64,000 nucleotides of DNA from Phytophthora sp. 'mugwort'. Taxonomy: Eukaryota > Oomycota > Peronosporomycetes > Peronosporales > Peronosporaceae. Below, one piece after another: positions 12,372 through 23,600 of this stretch; position 1 is the first letter of the stretch; each line of letters starts with the position of its first letter. Where the stretch lies: assembly GCA_033558025.1 (NCBI GenBank), contig JAUCEF010000017.1:4609534-4673533 (forward strand). The letters run 5' to 3'. A model generated the notes under the pieces. The model was not told the DNA's origin and searched no databases. It saw only the letters and a list, made by a program, of their open reading frames with translations. Position numbers and translations under genes: made by a program.

Positions 12372-15281
12372 ATGGAGGATCAGCAGCAGCAGCACGACGA
12401 ACCAATGCTTAAGCCCTTCGTCGCCGAAGCCGCGCCGTCTCCCTTCCAGCTCAATGGCTTCGGCGTGGATACAGCTACTGGCGAGTCCAAGCGCTGGCTG
12501 CAAAGCCTCGAGAAATGTATCCGCGCCATCGTGAGCATCCGTCTGCTGAGCGTTCGCGCCTTTGACGGCAATGGCGCGAGCTTCAGTGTGGCCACTGGCT
12601 TCGTAGTGGACATGGAGCGTGGCCTGATCTTGACCAATCGCCACGTGGTGACGCCTGGGCCAGTGGTTGCCGACGCCATCTTCCTCAATAAGGAGGAAGT
12701 GGACCTTGTGCCTATATACCGCGACCCCGTGCATGACTTTGGCTTCTTCCACTTCGACCCAAAGAAGGTCAAATTTCTACAGCTGCATGAGATCCCGCTG
12801 CGTCCTGAGGCCGCCAAGATCGGGGCTGAGATCCGTGTGGTGGGCAACGACGCGGGTGAGAAACTCTCCATCCTGCCCGGTATCCTGGCCAAACTGGACC
12901 GAGACGCGCCGTCCTACGGCTCGAGTACCTACAACGACTTTAACACGTTCTACTTTGCAGCAGCCAGCAGCACGAGCGGAGGCTCCAGCGGATCCCCAGT
13001 GCTGAATATCGACGGTTGCGCTATCGCCCTCAATGCGGGAGGAGCCAAGAAGGCCGCCTCGTCCTTCTATTTGCCACTGGACCGTGTAGTGCGCGTTCTT
13101 GGACTGATTCAGCAGGGCAAACCCGTGCCGCGTGGCACGATTCAGACGATTTTTCGACACACGGCGTTTGATGAAGTGCGAAGGCTCGGACTTCCCGCGG
13201 AGACGGAGGCGCTGGTGCGACAACTATTCCCACAGGAGACAGGAATGCTAGTGGTAGACCAGGTAATTCAAGGAGGACCAGCACACGATCAGCTGCGGAC
13301 AGGAGACGTGCTCATTAAGTTTGCAGAGCAGTACGGAGCGACGTTTTTGGCTATCGAAGAGTACTTGGACTCGCATGTTGGAGAGTCAGTTGAAGTGCAG
13401 TTCCAGCGTGGAGACGAGCAGTATACAACCACACTCAGTATCCAGGATTTACACTCTATCACGCCTGACAGATATTTGGAGATTGGAGGTGGGATTGTAC
13501 ACGCGCTCTCGTACCAGCAAGCTCGCAACTCGTCACTACCCGTAGGTAGTGTCTATCTTGCCCAAGCAGGGCACATGTTCATGAAGGCGCATCTAGCCCA
13601 GCCCTGTATCATCACATCGGTGGCGGGACAACCCACTCCAACATTAGACGACTTCGCACGCGTCGTGGCCTCGCTTCCGAACGGGTTTCGCACGGTATTA
13701 CGGTACTTTATGATTCGCGACCGCCACCGTGTCCGCACGGCCTTCATTATGATGGATCGTCTTTGGTTCCCTATGCAAATGTGCACGCGTAATGACGAAG
13801 ATGGGCTCTGGTATTCCAAGGCGTACACACAGGAAGCATCCAATGGAGACAATTTACTTGTGATTACTGCAGATGGAAACCCGACGTTTGCTCCAGCACC
13901 ATTGAGCTTTCCTGGTGGCAACGTGCTGGGTAAGAAGACGCTGCTATCCCTTGTGATGGTATCGTTTGACATTCCTTACATGATTGATGGTATTTCGAGC
14001 TCAAGCTACCACGGGATGGGAGTCGTGGTGGATGCCGAGCAAGGGTTTGTACTTGTGGATCAAAACACCGTCCCTATCGCATTGGGCGACGTATTGATTA
14101 CCATCGCTGCTACTGTGGAAGTCCCTGCTAAAGTGGTGTTTGTGCACCCAGTTCACAACTTTTCCATTGTTCAATACGACCCCAAGGCACTGGGTGCTGT
14201 AGCTAGCCACATTGAGAACGTTGTGTTGGCTGATAAGCCGCTGGAAGTTGGGGAGACCGCTGACTACATCGGATTGAGCAGCAACTGGACGGTTGTCACA
14301 ATGAAGTCTGTTGTCACTAAGCTTGACCGGCTTGTCCTGCGGGATTTCCAGCCACCACGATACAAAGCCTGCAATATTGAGGTGCTGCACTTTGATCGTA
14401 TTACGAAGTCTGTGGGTGGCGTCTTTATCGATGACGCAGGCGCTGTGAATGCCCTTTGGCTTTCTTTTAGTTATCAGGACAATGCTGGTCGCAAGGAAGC
14501 CTTCCGTGGCCTTCCGGTCAGCATCATCCGACCCACTATTGATGAACTTCGGGCGTCTCGTATTCCAGCAGCTGTGAATATTTTACCGGCGCAGTTGCTG
14601 ACGTACTCGTTGTCGAAGGCGCGCTCCGGTCTTGGGCTTTCAGACGCCTGGATTCAAAAGCTCGAGTCATGCTACGAAGACAAGCGTCAAGTACTCGGAA
14701 TCAAGCGCTGTGCTGCTGGCACCGATTGCGCCGGGAAACTTGAAAGCGGCGACTTGCTTCTAGCAATTGATGGCCAGGTCGTGGTGCGAGACGCAGATGT
14801 AGAAACCGCGGTGGACGGAAAGACTGAAGTGATGACGTTGATTGTGCGCGACCAAAAGGAAATGGAAGTCACTGTCAGCACATCTCAACTCTCGGCCATG
14901 GGCACAGATCGCGTAATTATCTGGTGTGGCTTAGTCATCCAGAGCCCGCATTATGCAGTTGCGAGTCTGGGTTACATTCCGGAGGAAGGTGGCGGTGTGT
15001 ATTGCTCAAGGTGGTGCTATGGCTCCCCGGCACACAAGTATGGGCTACGCGCGACTATTTGGCTCGTGGAAGTCAACGGCGAGCCAACACGCACACTGGA
15101 CGATTTCTTGCGTGTGGTGGAACGACTGGGCAACCGCGAGTCGGTGCGCTTAAAGACCATTTCCATTAATACTAAACCCAAAGTGTTCACGTTGAAGACT
15201 GACTATCACTACTGGCCTACGATTGAGTTGCGCCGCGAGGGATACGACTGGAAGTATGTGGAACATCGCGTTGTTGCATAG
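12372..15281 (+). CDS. NMA111: Nma111/Deg7-type HtrA serine protease with PDZ domains
   Basis: 969-residue single-exon protein from ATG 12372. The N-terminal trypsin-like domain has the complete HtrA triad: His91 in TNRHVV, Asp122 in DPVHDFGFF and Ser206 in GGSSGSPV. PDZ-like segments follow (LVVDQVIQGGPAHDQLRTGD), then a second protease-like half that has lost the triad (FVLVDQNTV, VHPVHNFSIVQYDPKA), and a C-terminal PDZ-like region. The duplicated protease/PDZ layout is that of fungal Nma111 and plant Deg7. Yeast Nma111 is nuclear and linked to apoptosis; here no signal peptide is visible. An upstream in-frame TTG is not credible as a start. The next gene begins about 30 bp beyond the stop. 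Confidence 0.9.
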   Translation: MEDQQQQHDEPMLKPFVAEAAPSPFQLNGFGVDTATGESKRWLQSLEKCIRAIVSIRLLSVRAFDGNGASFSVATGFVVDMERGLILTNRHVVTPGPVVADAIFLNKEEVDLVPIYRDPVHDFGFFHFDPKKVKFLQLHEIPLRPEAAKIGAEIRVVGNDAGEKLSILPGILAKLDRDAPSYGSSTYNDFNTFYFAAASSTSGGSSGSPVLNIDGCAIALNAGGAKKAASSFYLPLDRVVRVLGLIQQGKPVPRGTIQTIFRHTAFDEVRRLGLPAETEALVRQLFPQETGMLVVDQVIQGGPAHDQLRTGDVLIKFAEQYGATFLAIEEYLDSHVGESVEVQFQRGDEQYTTTLSIQDLHSITPDRYLEIGGGIVHALSYQQARNSSLPVGSVYLAQAGHMFMKAHLAQPCIITSVAGQPTPTLDDFARVVASLPNGFRTVLRYFMIRDRHRVRTAFIMMDRLWFPMQMCTRNDEDGLWYSKAYTQEASNGDNLLVITADGNPTFAPAPLSFPGGNVLGKKTLLSLVMVSFDIPYMIDGISSSSYHGMGVVVDAEQGFVLVDQNTVPIALGDVLITIAATVEVPAKVVFVHPVHNFSIVQYDPKALGAVASHIENVVLADKPLEVGETADYIGLSSNWTVVTMKSVVTKLDRLVLRDFQPPRYKACNIEVLHFDRITKSVGGVFIDDAGAVNALWLSFSYQDNAGRKEAFRGLPVSIIRPTIDELRASRIPAAVNILPAQLLTYSLSKARSGLGLSDAWIQKLESCYEDKRQVLGIKRCAAGTDCAGKLESGDLLLAIDGQVVVRDADVETAVDGKTEVMTLIVRDQKEMEVTVSTSQLSAMGTDRVIIWCGLVIQSPHYAVASLGYIPEEGGGVYCSRWCYGSPAHKYGLRATIWLVEVNGEPTRTLDDFLRVVERLGNRESVRLKTISINTKPKVFTLKTDYHYWPTIELRREGYDWKYVEHRVVA

Positions 15282-15309
15282 TGGCGGCTGCGGACATGTA
15301 GAGAAAACG

Positions 15310-18300
15310 ATGCAAGTGTCAAACCAAGAAATCAAGATAATACATAGAGCTACACGGCAGTTTTTCAAATTTGGCTTACCACTTACCACTATTCTTGGTG
15401 CTAATAAACTTATTCTAGATCGATTAGCAATGGGAAGCGTGGGCATCCAAGTTAAAGATTCCCATGAAGTAGATAGCCTAGAAGCAGCTCTCTACTCCGA
15501 GAATGAAGTCAAGGGTGGTGTTTGCTATACGAGCCAGCTTCAGAAAGAGATACAGCAGTCAGAGACGATGGCGTTGGACGATGCAAACCTCTCTGTAATC
15601 CAGACGAAGCTTTTCAAGCGTCGACGAAGAGCAATCGCAGTTCTAGAAGGCGATCCAGAGCGCGGGTTACCTCGAAAATGTTGTGGTCGCTGCAAAAGTG
15701 ATTTGAATGGGAAGCTCATGGTGCGGTGCTCGACGTGTTCGTTCCGCTGTCATCTCTATTGCTTCTCGCCACCACTCAAGCAGCATCCGGCGTTCCTCAT
15801 TCGAAGACAAGAGAAAACTCGTCAACAGGATGCAACCAATTTCTCGTCGATATGGAAATGCCAACAGTGTGAAGGCACGTCGGTTGTCTTTAATGTATCG
15901 AAGCCTAGACCATCGTCCTCAGCGGTTGGATCGTCGAACAAGACGAGTCTTGAAAACACGCCCCAGAAGCGTGAAAGCGACTCGAATACGTCAGCAGTGA
16001 CCGCAATGACTGGAGGTAAAGTTGATAAAGAGTCAGGATGGAGGCAAACGGTGCAGCCGCAGTGGATTGAGAACGCGGAAGTTGTGTTTGATTGGTATCG
16101 GTTTCGAAGTGAAAAAGCTGAGGCACTGCGTTCCCACGAGACTGACCCCAAGCATAACCGAAACGGAGTAGACGATCTAGTTTTCTACTCAAAGACGTAC
16201 GCGTTAATCAAAAAGACGGCGGCAATTTGGCGTGCGCACGTGATAAGACAACGGCGATTCCGCCACCAACAGGAACTTGAGACCGAGTGTTTGCGTTTTC
16301 CTGACAAAAGTGTCAATGTGATGCACGAAGGACAACCACTAGACAAATCCACTGTGACGGTGATTCATGAAGAAGATTTGGATGAAGAAGATGGAAATCT
16401 CGTGGATATCAACCAGTACATACCGTACTTGAGAAGACGTCCACATCTTCCACTGTTATGGGAAGGCGAACCACCAAGTGCTTTGATGTGCTGGACTACA
16501 GAAGAACGTGAAAAGATTGCTAACATCCTAGAGGAAATCGAAGACAGAATGTGCTTAGCCAATGAAGACGTTGATGCACCTTCACCACCAACAAGGATCA
16601 CTGCTGAATACTCCGCTGAAGCTGATGTTGAGCACGCCGATGGTGCAGCAGGACTCAATGCCGAAAATCACGATTTTTTAAAGGTTTACGCGTCTGCAAC
16701 AATTATCCAAACGATATTCGCTCGCCACCGCCGTCGGCGTCGGAGAGTTGAGCGAGCTAGTCGACAACATCGTACACTTGAAGAAGCTCAATGTAGAGCC
16801 AAGACACGATCCTCCATTGCCCTTTTACGAACCTGCATTCAGTTTATAGTCGTGCTCATGAAAATGCTGGGTCAGGCTCGTACGAAGAAAGCAATGCTGC
16901 TGCTGCTTCGAGATGCAGCAGAAGAAACTCGAGTAACAAAGGACGATTCGATGCTGGAGGGAGAGAAGGAGTCTAGACTCTTAGACCGACAACAGAAGCG
17001 GCAGCTATCGGAAATGCGAATTCGTCGCTTCTTCATGCGACGAGTGCATCCTTACGTGAAACTTAAGAAAAACGTCATGGCTCGACGTGTTCAGCGCTGG
17101 TGGAAGCGTAAACATTATCGTCACAAGTGGCGTGAAGTAGCCATTGCTGTTCGACTTGGTCATCGGAATCAGGCTTGTATTCGTGTTCAGCGGTTCTACC
17201 GGCATTTCTGGGCTCGGAGTCAATTTCATGCACTACTAGAAAAACATGCCTTGAAGAAGTTGCGACGAGCACTCAGAGGCTGGTTGTTCTCACGCTTGGC
17301 AAAGAAGGAAGCGAAACGCTGTGACGTATACGAAGCTGCACAACTGACTATGACGGAAGACAACCCACTACGTGAATATGCTACTATTGATGAAATTCTT
17401 GAAAAACGGGGACTAAATCTTTACGAACAAGGAGATTTTTGGAATGCTGCAGCGATTTTGGAACGACTTTGCCAGATGAAGCAAGGGAATTTGGCCCTGA
17501 AGTTGCAGCAAGTACTCGCTTATTCTCATCACATGGCGTGGTACACGTCCTATGATCGATTTAATTTGACTCGAGCACATGAATTATACTGCTCGGCGCT
17601 TGAAAAGACCAATCGACCGGCTCGCGTGGATCCGTTGGTACTACAAGACCTTGCAATTGTGATGATGCACTTGGAACACTTCGGTGACTCCTTGCGTTTA
17701 CTAGCCAAGTTGATTGAATACTACGCTCATCAACCTCAATTCTCACTATGGCTACTACTAGCTGCGGTTCAATTACAGCAGCGAGGGGAGTGGGAGCAGA
17801 GTGTCGGATATTTAACGTACCTTCATGATATCCCCCCACCTCCGTATTTGGAGTGCGAGATCCTAGCATTAGCTGCAATGAGTTACGAACACTGGGCACT
17901 CGCAGCAGCTGAAATGTCCGATGCACGAGCTTCAAATGCAACATTAGCGAAAGAAGCGTGGCGTGCTGCACTACGGCACTGGAATCTTGAGAAAATGAGG
18001 GATGAGAGGTCTGGGAGTGTTTCAACTCGAGGCAATGGCCGAGCGTTAACTTCTAAACAAAAGTGCGAGTTGCTGGCCACTCTGGGGCTGCGAGCTGTGG
18101 AACAAGGTCACTATTTATTGGCTTGCAGAGTATATCTCTACGCCTTAGAGCGAGTCGAGTCTAATGACCAGGACAAGCAGGAAACCTGGCGAAATCTTGC
18201 GGAAGTATTTCGACACCTTGGCCATCTGGACTTGTACCTCAATGCTGTACTACGCAGCCAATCTGACTCACTGGTCGATGACGAAGCACAAAAACATTGG

Positions 18301-18399
18301 CGACGACCGGCGGAGCAGCAGGCCTGCAGTTTCCAGACCGAACTAAAGGCTTTAACAGTATTACAAAAACTACTTCAGTTAAATGGGAATGCCACATAA
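15310..18399 (+). CDS. PHD finger, IQ motif and TPR protein
   Basis: Long intact frame of 1,029 residues from ATG 15310. ATG 15256 (overlapping the protease stop) and ATG 15430 are alternatives. Near 15,676-15,880 it has a PHD-type zinc finger (CCGRCKSDLNG ... RCSTC ... HLYCFSPPL ... WKCQQC), a fold that usually reads histone tails. Three IQ-like basic helices follow: ATIIQTIFARHRRRRRR (about 16,695), ARRVQRWWKRKHYRHKW (about 17,080) and CIRVQRFYRHFWARSQF (about 17,175), which suggest calmodulin or myosin-light-chain binding. The C-terminal third is helical and TPR-like (ALYxQGDFWNAAAILERL and similar). I do not recognise a named orthologue. It converges on the cadherin gene with only 45 bp between stop codons. 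Confidence 0.8.
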   Translation: MQVSNQEIKIIHRATRQFFKFGLPLTTILGANKLILDRLAMGSVGIQVKDSHEVDSLEAALYSENEVKGGVCYTSQLQKEIQQSETMALDDANLSVIQTKLFKRRRRAIAVLEGDPERGLPRKCCGRCKSDLNGKLMVRCSTCSFRCHLYCFSPPLKQHPAFLIRRQEKTRQQDATNFSSIWKCQQCEGTSVVFNVSKPRPSSSAVGSSNKTSLENTPQKRESDSNTSAVTAMTGGKVDKESGWRQTVQPQWIENAEVVFDWYRFRSEKAEALRSHETDPKHNRNGVDDLVFYSKTYALIKKTAAIWRAHVIRQRRFRHQQELETECLRFPDKSVNVMHEGQPLDKSTVTVIHEEDLDEEDGNLVDINQYIPYLRRRPHLPLLWEGEPPSALMCWTTEEREKIANILEEIEDRMCLANEDVDAPSPPTRITAEYSAEADVEHADGAAGLNAENHDFLKVYASATIIQTIFARHRRRRRRVERASRQHRTLEEAQCRAKTRSSIALLRTCIQFIVVLMKMLGQARTKKAMLLLLRDAAEETRVTKDDSMLEGEKESRLLDRQQKRQLSEMRIRRFFMRRVHPYVKLKKNVMARRVQRWWKRKHYRHKWREVAIAVRLGHRNQACIRVQRFYRHFWARSQFHALLEKHALKKLRRALRGWLFSRLAKKEAKRCDVYEAAQLTMTEDNPLREYATIDEILEKRGLNLYEQGDFWNAAAILERLCQMKQGNLALKLQQVLAYSHHMAWYTSYDRFNLTRAHELYCSALEKTNRPARVDPLVLQDLAIVMMHLEHFGDSLRLLAKLIEYYAHQPQFSLWLLLAAVQLQQRGEWEQSVGYLTYLHDIPPPPYLECEILALAAMSYEHWALAAAEMSDARASNATLAKEAWRAALRHWNLEKMRDERSGSVSTRGNGRALTSKQKCELLATLGLRAVEQGHYLLACRVYLYALERVESNDQDKQETWRNLAEVFRHLGHLDLYLNAVLRSQSDSLVDDEAQKHWRRPAEQQACSFQTELKALTVLQKLLQLNGNAT

Positions 18400-18444
18400 T
18401 GTGCAAAAATGAACATGGATTTATAATTTATGAATTTGTGGAAT

Positions 18445-20280
18445 CTAGTCGGTGGCAGACCGCTGGCAGTTCACATCATCGGTCTTCTCGATAGTCGATG
18501 CCAAATCTACCACAGGAGGTTCATAGCGCTTGCAACGTGCTTCTACAGTTGAGGAACTCCCTCGCCGACGTTGAGATTTTCGCCTGCCTGGAACGGAATC
18601 ATCGTCAGATAGAGCGCCTTCTTCACTGAAAGTGCTTTGACGCGGTGGTGAATTTCTTTGTCTCCGATCCGATCCACGACGCTGAATATCTTGTAAAGCA
18701 GCAAGTGTCTCACGCTCTCTCGCTCGCATCGCATGTCCACGAGCTCCAGTCAGCGCACGGTTAAAGTGCAGTGGGTTTTGGGTCATAGTCGCTACCATTT
18801 CTAGTTCATCATCATTCTCGTCGTCACTATCCGCGTCTCCTGCCTTGTCACCATGATCCGCATCTTTCAGATGTCGGTGGAGACTGCTGAAAACTTTTTG
18901 CACGAGAGTGATGCGTTTGTAGTAATCCGATCGAACTGCAACTACAAGCTCCGTGACAAGAACCAGAGCAAAGTACACACAACTCCCAGCTACCAGGAGC
19001 GTGGTCGCAATAACTAACATTTGTGCTGAAGCGCTCATGAAGCCGGCTTCGCTGGTTCCAAGTCGACCACTTTCAAACATGACACCCGCCAGTAAGACCA
19101 AGGAAGCACTGAAAAGTAAGCATGCCTCTACCGTGTTGTGGTCCCAGAGGTATCCCACGAGGATTTGTGGCTCCTGTGAAGCAAGGATAGCTTCGTTAGC
19201 ACCACGCAGATGTGGAGCAGAACTTCTAGTCACGCTAGTCCCTCCTTGATCTCCGCGTCCGCTCTTCCAGGCAGTCACTGTGGATGCGTGCATTTCTAAT
19301 CGAATATGGGCTGGCTGAATGTATGTTTCTCCCTTCGCCTTAGCTCGGCGAGTTTCCAGCAACATACGTTTCGCATAGTCGGCCAGCACTCTCTGCGTCT
19401 CATATGCGCTCATGTATGGACGACAACGTACTTGCAGCGCGTAGTTTACGAATAGTACGAACGTCGCCGTAGCCAGTTGGAACACTGGATCTTGGGGAAG
19501 AGCAGCCCGATATCCGCCAACAAGAATTTCCGCACGATAATGAGCACCATCCAGTACCAATAATCGGGCATGAACTGGTAGTAAAGTTTCGAGAACTTTT
19601 TGCGGAAGTCCCAGCAGTTCGGATTCGTGCGTCGACTCGTTCCACGCTGCATTGCTCTCAAGAGTTGGTCCTCCATCACTAACGCACGATTGCGAGAAAG
19701 TGGTAGCAGTACAAAAAGTGGACTACCCAGCGAATATACCACAAAAGACAGTACTGCAAATGGGAAGAACTGCATATGAATACCACCACGTTTGAAGCAT
19801 TGTGTGTAGATGGCCATCATGTAGAGTTTCCCATCAGACGGAATGGTACCAACACAGTTGAATACATCCAAGGTTGTCCGTGTGAGATACAGAAACAAAT
19901 AATACATCATCACAAGTGTCGAGCCAAAGAGCTGCGGCATGTGGGATGTCAGTCTCGTGCGTCATCTCTTAATGAAGCGCTTGTAAGCATAAAGAGCAGC
20001 AAAAATCCCGAACGAGATGGTCCCCATAATTAACGGGAAAAGCTCGATGATAAACCATTTTTTCACGTACGAAACTTGGAACGAAAAACACTCCGGTGCA
20101 ATCAACTCGAGGTTCAGATTGAAGGCAGAGAGGCTGGCAAACACGTTGAGCAGCGACGTGGGCCACGAAATCCGTGCATTGCCAAAAATGGAGAGCGTCT
20201 GGAAGTAATCAATTCCGATGGATAATAACCCGAGGCTCACTCCTTTTCGAATCAAAAGATAGCTCATGATTGCGGCTACA
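18445..20280 (-). pseudogene. C-terminal membrane block and cytoplasmic tail of the giant surface protein
   Basis: Part of the unit above. It starts with a membrane helix (WGSVAIVVICIGVAAIMSYL), then several more hydrophobic segments (FIIELFPLIMGTISFGIFAA, VMMYYLFLYL, FFPFAVLSFVVYSLGSPLFV, ACLLFSASLVLLAGVMFESG). The frame ends in an acidic, Ser- and Arg-rich tail. The layout, a Cys-rich ectodomain followed by a multipass domain, is typical of stramenopile GCC2/GCC3 proteins. An in-frame TGA at 19962-19964 separates two segments that are otherwise in the same frame, and a one-base break occurs near 19,520. Confidence 0.8.
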
Positions 20281-20600
20281 CCGATGCAGATAACCACAAT
20301 GGCGACAGATCCCCATTTGTTGTCTGGGCACAGATTGCACTCCGAATTGAGTTTGTGGTATTTCGTCTCACATTCACCACATCGAATGGCAGTGTAACCT
20401 TCTGCACACTTGTTGGCTCCCAGACATGCGTACATGGGGTCAAACACAAGGACAACTTCACCTTCACGCCAATAACCAGGTTTGGCTAACGGCATCTCGT
20501 CTCCACCAGCGCAGGTTGCTCCTTCAGGACATTCCCCGCAGGATTCTGTAGAGGTTCGGTAATAACCTGAGCTACACTGGAACTTTAGTTGCGTCTGGCT
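20281..20600 (-). pseudogene. GCC2/GCC3-like Cys-rich segment
   Basis: Contains closely spaced cysteines in the ephrin-receptor-like GCC2/GCC3 pattern (CSSGYYRTSTESCGECPEG, CAEGYTAIRCGEC, CNLCPDNKWG) immediately outside the first membrane helix. Such modules are disulphide-rich and extracellular. This segment is intact in itself. Confidence 0.8.
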
Positions 20601-23600
20601 TAAAGGAGACATGATGTTCCCACCAACCGACAAAATAATACTTGTGATCCCAGCCTTCGTCTTGGGAGATACCATACTAATTCCGATGCGCTCGTCCAGA
20701 CCACAGTACCGGTTAAGTCTCGCTAGTGTTTGTTGAGCTAGCTGACGTTGTCGTCTCAGCTAACCATCGACGTGACTCATGTTCAAAAATACTGGAAATA
20801 GCTGGCAATCCCGAGATACTTGGAGTACCCAGTTTTCGCGAAATCGACTGCACTGTGTCGGTCGAGACAAAAGAAATCGTGATAGCATTGTTCGGGAACA
20901 ACCAAAGTCGGTGCCCTTAATCGTAATAGCATTGGCCCCATTTGCATCGGGTTGATTGGGCATCTGAGCTGTTACTACTGGTTGATTGTACGAGAACTTC
21001 AGGGCATTACTCGGTTGGTCGTCAACAATTACATAGACTGTAATATCGGCTCCGTATCCAGCTGGTACGATAGTTACAATGACAAAGTCCGAGTGACTAG
21101 TCAAGTTTTCCGACAAATCTGGTGCAGAATCTTCACACATCATTTGCGTCCCCGTGGGATCATCACATAGCTCGAGGAAGCTGAATGTAGGACTGACAAC
21201 AAACAGCGACGGAGAGCAGACAAAAGTATCAATATTAATGCAGGGACCGCTTGTCGAAAATTGACACAAGTCCGAGCCACAAGCCTTCGGATGAGAACTC
21301 TGACCATCTGCACGTGCATCGCGATCACCAATGAGAACTTTAGCTCGGGTTGCCCCAAAGTTTTTCCCGTAGAGAGTTTATGTATAGCCACCGCAAGTCG
21401 ACAAGTTACTCGTGCTGGTCTCATATCCCATCAATTGAGGAGTCTGGTAGCTAAATTCAATTGACTTGTTGACTAGCTGAAGCTTGGATACGGTCAGGTT
21501 TACAAGTCGAGAAATACCTTGTCCCGGCGGCAGGTTGAACTTGATGTGCCAGTGGCTGAAGTAGACGATATCATGGCTAGTGACTTTCACTGTTTCAATC
21601 ATTCCATCGTTGCTCACTAACTCGAGATGCCAATCAAGGGACTGCACACCGAAATTCTTACCAACCAGCGTAACAGCTACACGCTCACATAGTTCGGTTC
21701 CTGCAGGCAACCACGCGAAGCAGCTTTTAGAACAAGTACCTGGGTAGACTCTCATGCAGCAAGGCGAGTAAGTGGATCTACTGTAATATCGAGCCAACTT
21801 GTCGGCGGTGGACTCACAGTGGATGCACTAGAGCGGTAAATAACCTCATTGTTTTGCAGCAAATGCCAAAATCCACTTGTGTACAGGAGCTGCAAACCTG
21901 CCTCATCATCGCTTGTATACACGGGCTTGTTGCTGGAATACACATCTTCCACCGCAGTGACAGTCACACTTTGGGAAACCCCGTTCAACATGGTTTGGAC
22001 ACAACAAGCATCGAGGGAAATGCTATCCGAACTTGCTTCGAGGTAATGGCACTTAACCGGCGTTGCCAGCGTAGCACAGGGTTGATCTGGATCTGTACAG
22101 CTGCAAGAGTATCCGGAGTGGGACCGTCACTTCTACTAATGCTGTAGATAACGGGTGGATCGTAACTAAATGTCTTTGTTCGATCCATATTTGCTTGTCC
22201 ACTCACCGTCACAACCACCTCATGACCACTTACCTGACCTTCCCTCGTCGTGCAAAGAATTAACTCATGGTCAATGCTGTCAATTGTGCATGAAAATGCA
22301 TCACCAAGCGAAACTGTGTGCTCCCTCGAGAGTGTCCTGGATCCAAAGTTTACACCGCGAATTGTCATCATAGAGCCATCGGCGGTAGTTGCGTCAAGTA
22401 CTGAATGCTAGTAATCACGGGAGGACTGTAGCTGAACGCAGTGGATTTGTCTTGATTTCCAGCAATAAGTTTGAGGGTGTAATTTTGGCCTTCACCAGGA
22501 GGAATGACAACCGTGGCATGAGAATGACTAAATGTTTTGATGCTGAGTAAAACCGACGTGCCGGAACTGGAGGTCATTGAAACAATAGGATCCGTACCGA
22601 AGTTTGACCCAGTGAGAGTCACAGTTTTACCTATGGTAGGGGCCAGAGTAGCCAAACTTCCAGCCCAATCCACACTAGGCGGATTATAGCTGAAATAACT
22701 TGGACTACTTAATGTAGTACCACGTGTAACAGTGAAAGCAACCATGCTTCCTTGACCGCTCGGCACAGTACACGATATTAACCGAGTGGGCCACGTCAGA
22801 AATTGCTCGTGACAAAACTATGTTTAACAGAATGGTTGGGGTAGTAACCACGACATTGGTACAGGAAGTAGTTCCGATTGAAACTCTAGGATTCAGGAAG
22901 TAGTTCCGATTGAAACTCTAGGATTCCGACCAACGTATTTGGCGTTTAGACTCAACGTAACCCCGCCATTTGTCACTGACAGGTAGTTAAAACTCCAGAA
23001 GTTCCAGTTGACTCCGAATGGTAGAGCTTAGTGTCCCCATCCAGGCGATAGCTCGTTGAACAATCTAGTAAACCACAGGTAGAGCTGTATGTATACCAGT
23101 CGAGAGTTGATGGATCATCCCAGCTGAATGGAGCCGAATTGCTAAGAATTTTCTCTCTACCGATCACAACCACTACGTATCCAAGTCTGCCGAAGTACTT
23201 TGGAAGTATAATGGTACCGTGAGACCACGAAGAAAATTCCACGGAAGCTGCATAACTCGCAGCCTCGAGATTGTCCGTAGTTATGGGGTACTTTGATACA
23301 AGCACCCGACCAGTGGTATAAAAGTTGGTACCCGTAATAGTGAGTTATATGCAAGAAGGCAGACACTCACTCGGACCTTCCTCAGTGTATACCGAGTCAA
23401 TCAAAGGCGAGCCGTAGTTAATCGTCAGTATAGTACTTTTTTGAACACTTGACGTACCAATCAAAAGCTGCAATGAAGCTCCACTGCCATACCCCACTGG
23501 AACCCGAACAACTACATATTCGCTCATGTTATTGTCGCCAAAGTCCCCGAAAGCAATTGTAGAAATACGATAGGTTGATAAACTTGCTTGAGGTGGTGAA

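Noticed and set aside
15256..15309. ATG 15256 as start of the PHD-IQ-TPR protein
   Set aside because: It would overlap the end of the protease gene; ATG 15310 is preferred, although 15430 is also possible.
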